From positions 1-6,436 of the forward strand of contig CADBNA010000032.1 of the NCBI GenBank assembly GCA_902795835.1: DNA of 6,436 bases. The letters run 5' to 3'. Source of the stretch: an uncultured Lachnospiraceae bacterium. GTDB lineage: Bacteria > Bacillota_A > Clostridia > Lachnospirales > Lachnospiraceae. The notes beneath the pieces are model-generated. The model was not told the DNA's origin and made no database searches. It saw nothing but the letters and a program-made list of their open reading frames with translations. The position numbers and the translations under genes were made by a program. Shown here one piece after another: positions 6,279 through 6,436 of the stretch (position 1 is its first letter; every line of letters begins with the position of its first letter).

Positions 6279-6436
6279 AAAAAATGCTCTGCACAATCCT
6301 GGCTGCCCTGCTTACCATCGTGATGACAGCATGCGTTTCTCCGGTACAAGCGGAATCCTCCGGCGGATTTCAGCCAAGGCTGGATCCGGACACCAGCTGC
6401 GAAATCACGGTGATCGGAAGCTATTCGAATTTTGAA
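6275..6436 (+). CDS. Lipoprotein, probable ABC-transporter solute-binding protein (3' partial)
   Basis: The first 54 codons of a secreted lipoprotein; the gene continues beyond the window. The N-terminus MKKMLCTILAALL is a short positive end plus a hydrophobic core, and VMTAC supplies a lipobox with the lipidated Cys at residue 20. After a Ser/Gly linker the mature part begins CEITVIGSYSNFE. This resembles the first beta-strand of extracellular solute-binding proteins (family 1) of Clostridia. Lipid anchoring on the outer face of the membrane is well supported; the solute-binding identity rests on about 15 residues and genomic context. The ATG overlaps the kinase TGA, so the two are probably one operon. 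A role in delivering a ligand to a transporter, to the kinase sensor, or to both is inferred. Confidence 0.7.
   Translation, partial: MKKMLCTILAALLTIVMTACVSPVQAESSGGFQPRLDPDTSCEITVIGSYSNFE

Noticed and set aside
3750..6296. An 848-codon open frame on the minus strand opposite the sensor kinase
   Set aside because: It mirrors the kinase gene codon-for-codon and is explained by that gene's codon bias. Its translation shows no domain motifs, is rich in His, Gln and Cys in an atypical way, and has no convincing ribosome site.
6232..6435. A 67-codon + strand frame at the end of the window
   Set aside because: It overlaps both the kinase 3' end and the lipoprotein gene in another frame. The frame from 6275 has the ribosome site, signal peptide and lipobox, so this one is a shadow.

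Overview
The window looks like chromosomal DNA from a Gram-positive, Clostridia-type bacterium, most likely Lachnospiraceae. The reasons are a YhaM-type OB-HD exoribonuclease (a Firmicutes protein), strong AAGGAGG-like Shine-Dalgarno sites, a hybrid sensor kinase of the Cache-HK-REC-REC kind common in gut Lachnospiraceae, and a lipoprotein solute-binding protein beside it. The taxonomic call is an inference; there is no 16S or other direct marker. All supported genes are on the + strand, and no RNA gene, CRISPR array, insertion sequence or phage gene was seen.

Region 1 (1-3490) holds three closely spaced genes that look like one transcription unit: the 3' part of an HtrA-like trypsin-fold/PDZ protein, a YhaM-family 3'-5' exoribonuclease 12 bases later, and, after a 73-base gap, a 23S rRNA uracil-5-methyltransferase of the RlmD/RlmCD (RumA) family. 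The HtrA-like protein seems to have lost all three catalytic positions (His to Arg, Asp to Gly, Ser to Gly) while keeping the fold and the PDZ domain, so it is probably a pseudoprotease. The short gap after yhaM contains a perfect 9-bp stem-loop whose loop swallows most of the yhaM stop codon.

Region 2 (3491-3731) is an intergenic stretch of about 240 bases with an AT-rich core. It has a plausible sigma-A promoter (TTGAGT, 18-base spacer, TATAAT) and a strong ribosome binding site that places the kinase start at 3732 rather than at the earlier in-frame ATG at 3696. No convincing intrinsic terminator follows rlmD.

Region 3 (3732-6436) encodes an 848-residue membrane hybrid histidine kinase (two transmembrane segments, extracellular Cache-like sensor, HisKA, HATPase, two complete receiver domains). 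Its stop codon overlaps (ATGA) the start of a lipoprotein, probably the substrate-binding protein of an ABC transporter, which runs off the window. The overlap suggests translational coupling and a shared signalling or uptake role.

The two points most worth following are the catalytically dead HtrA-like protein tied to RNA-metabolism genes, and the coupled hybrid kinase/solute-binding lipoprotein pair. Neither is proven to be a new system from this sequence alone.
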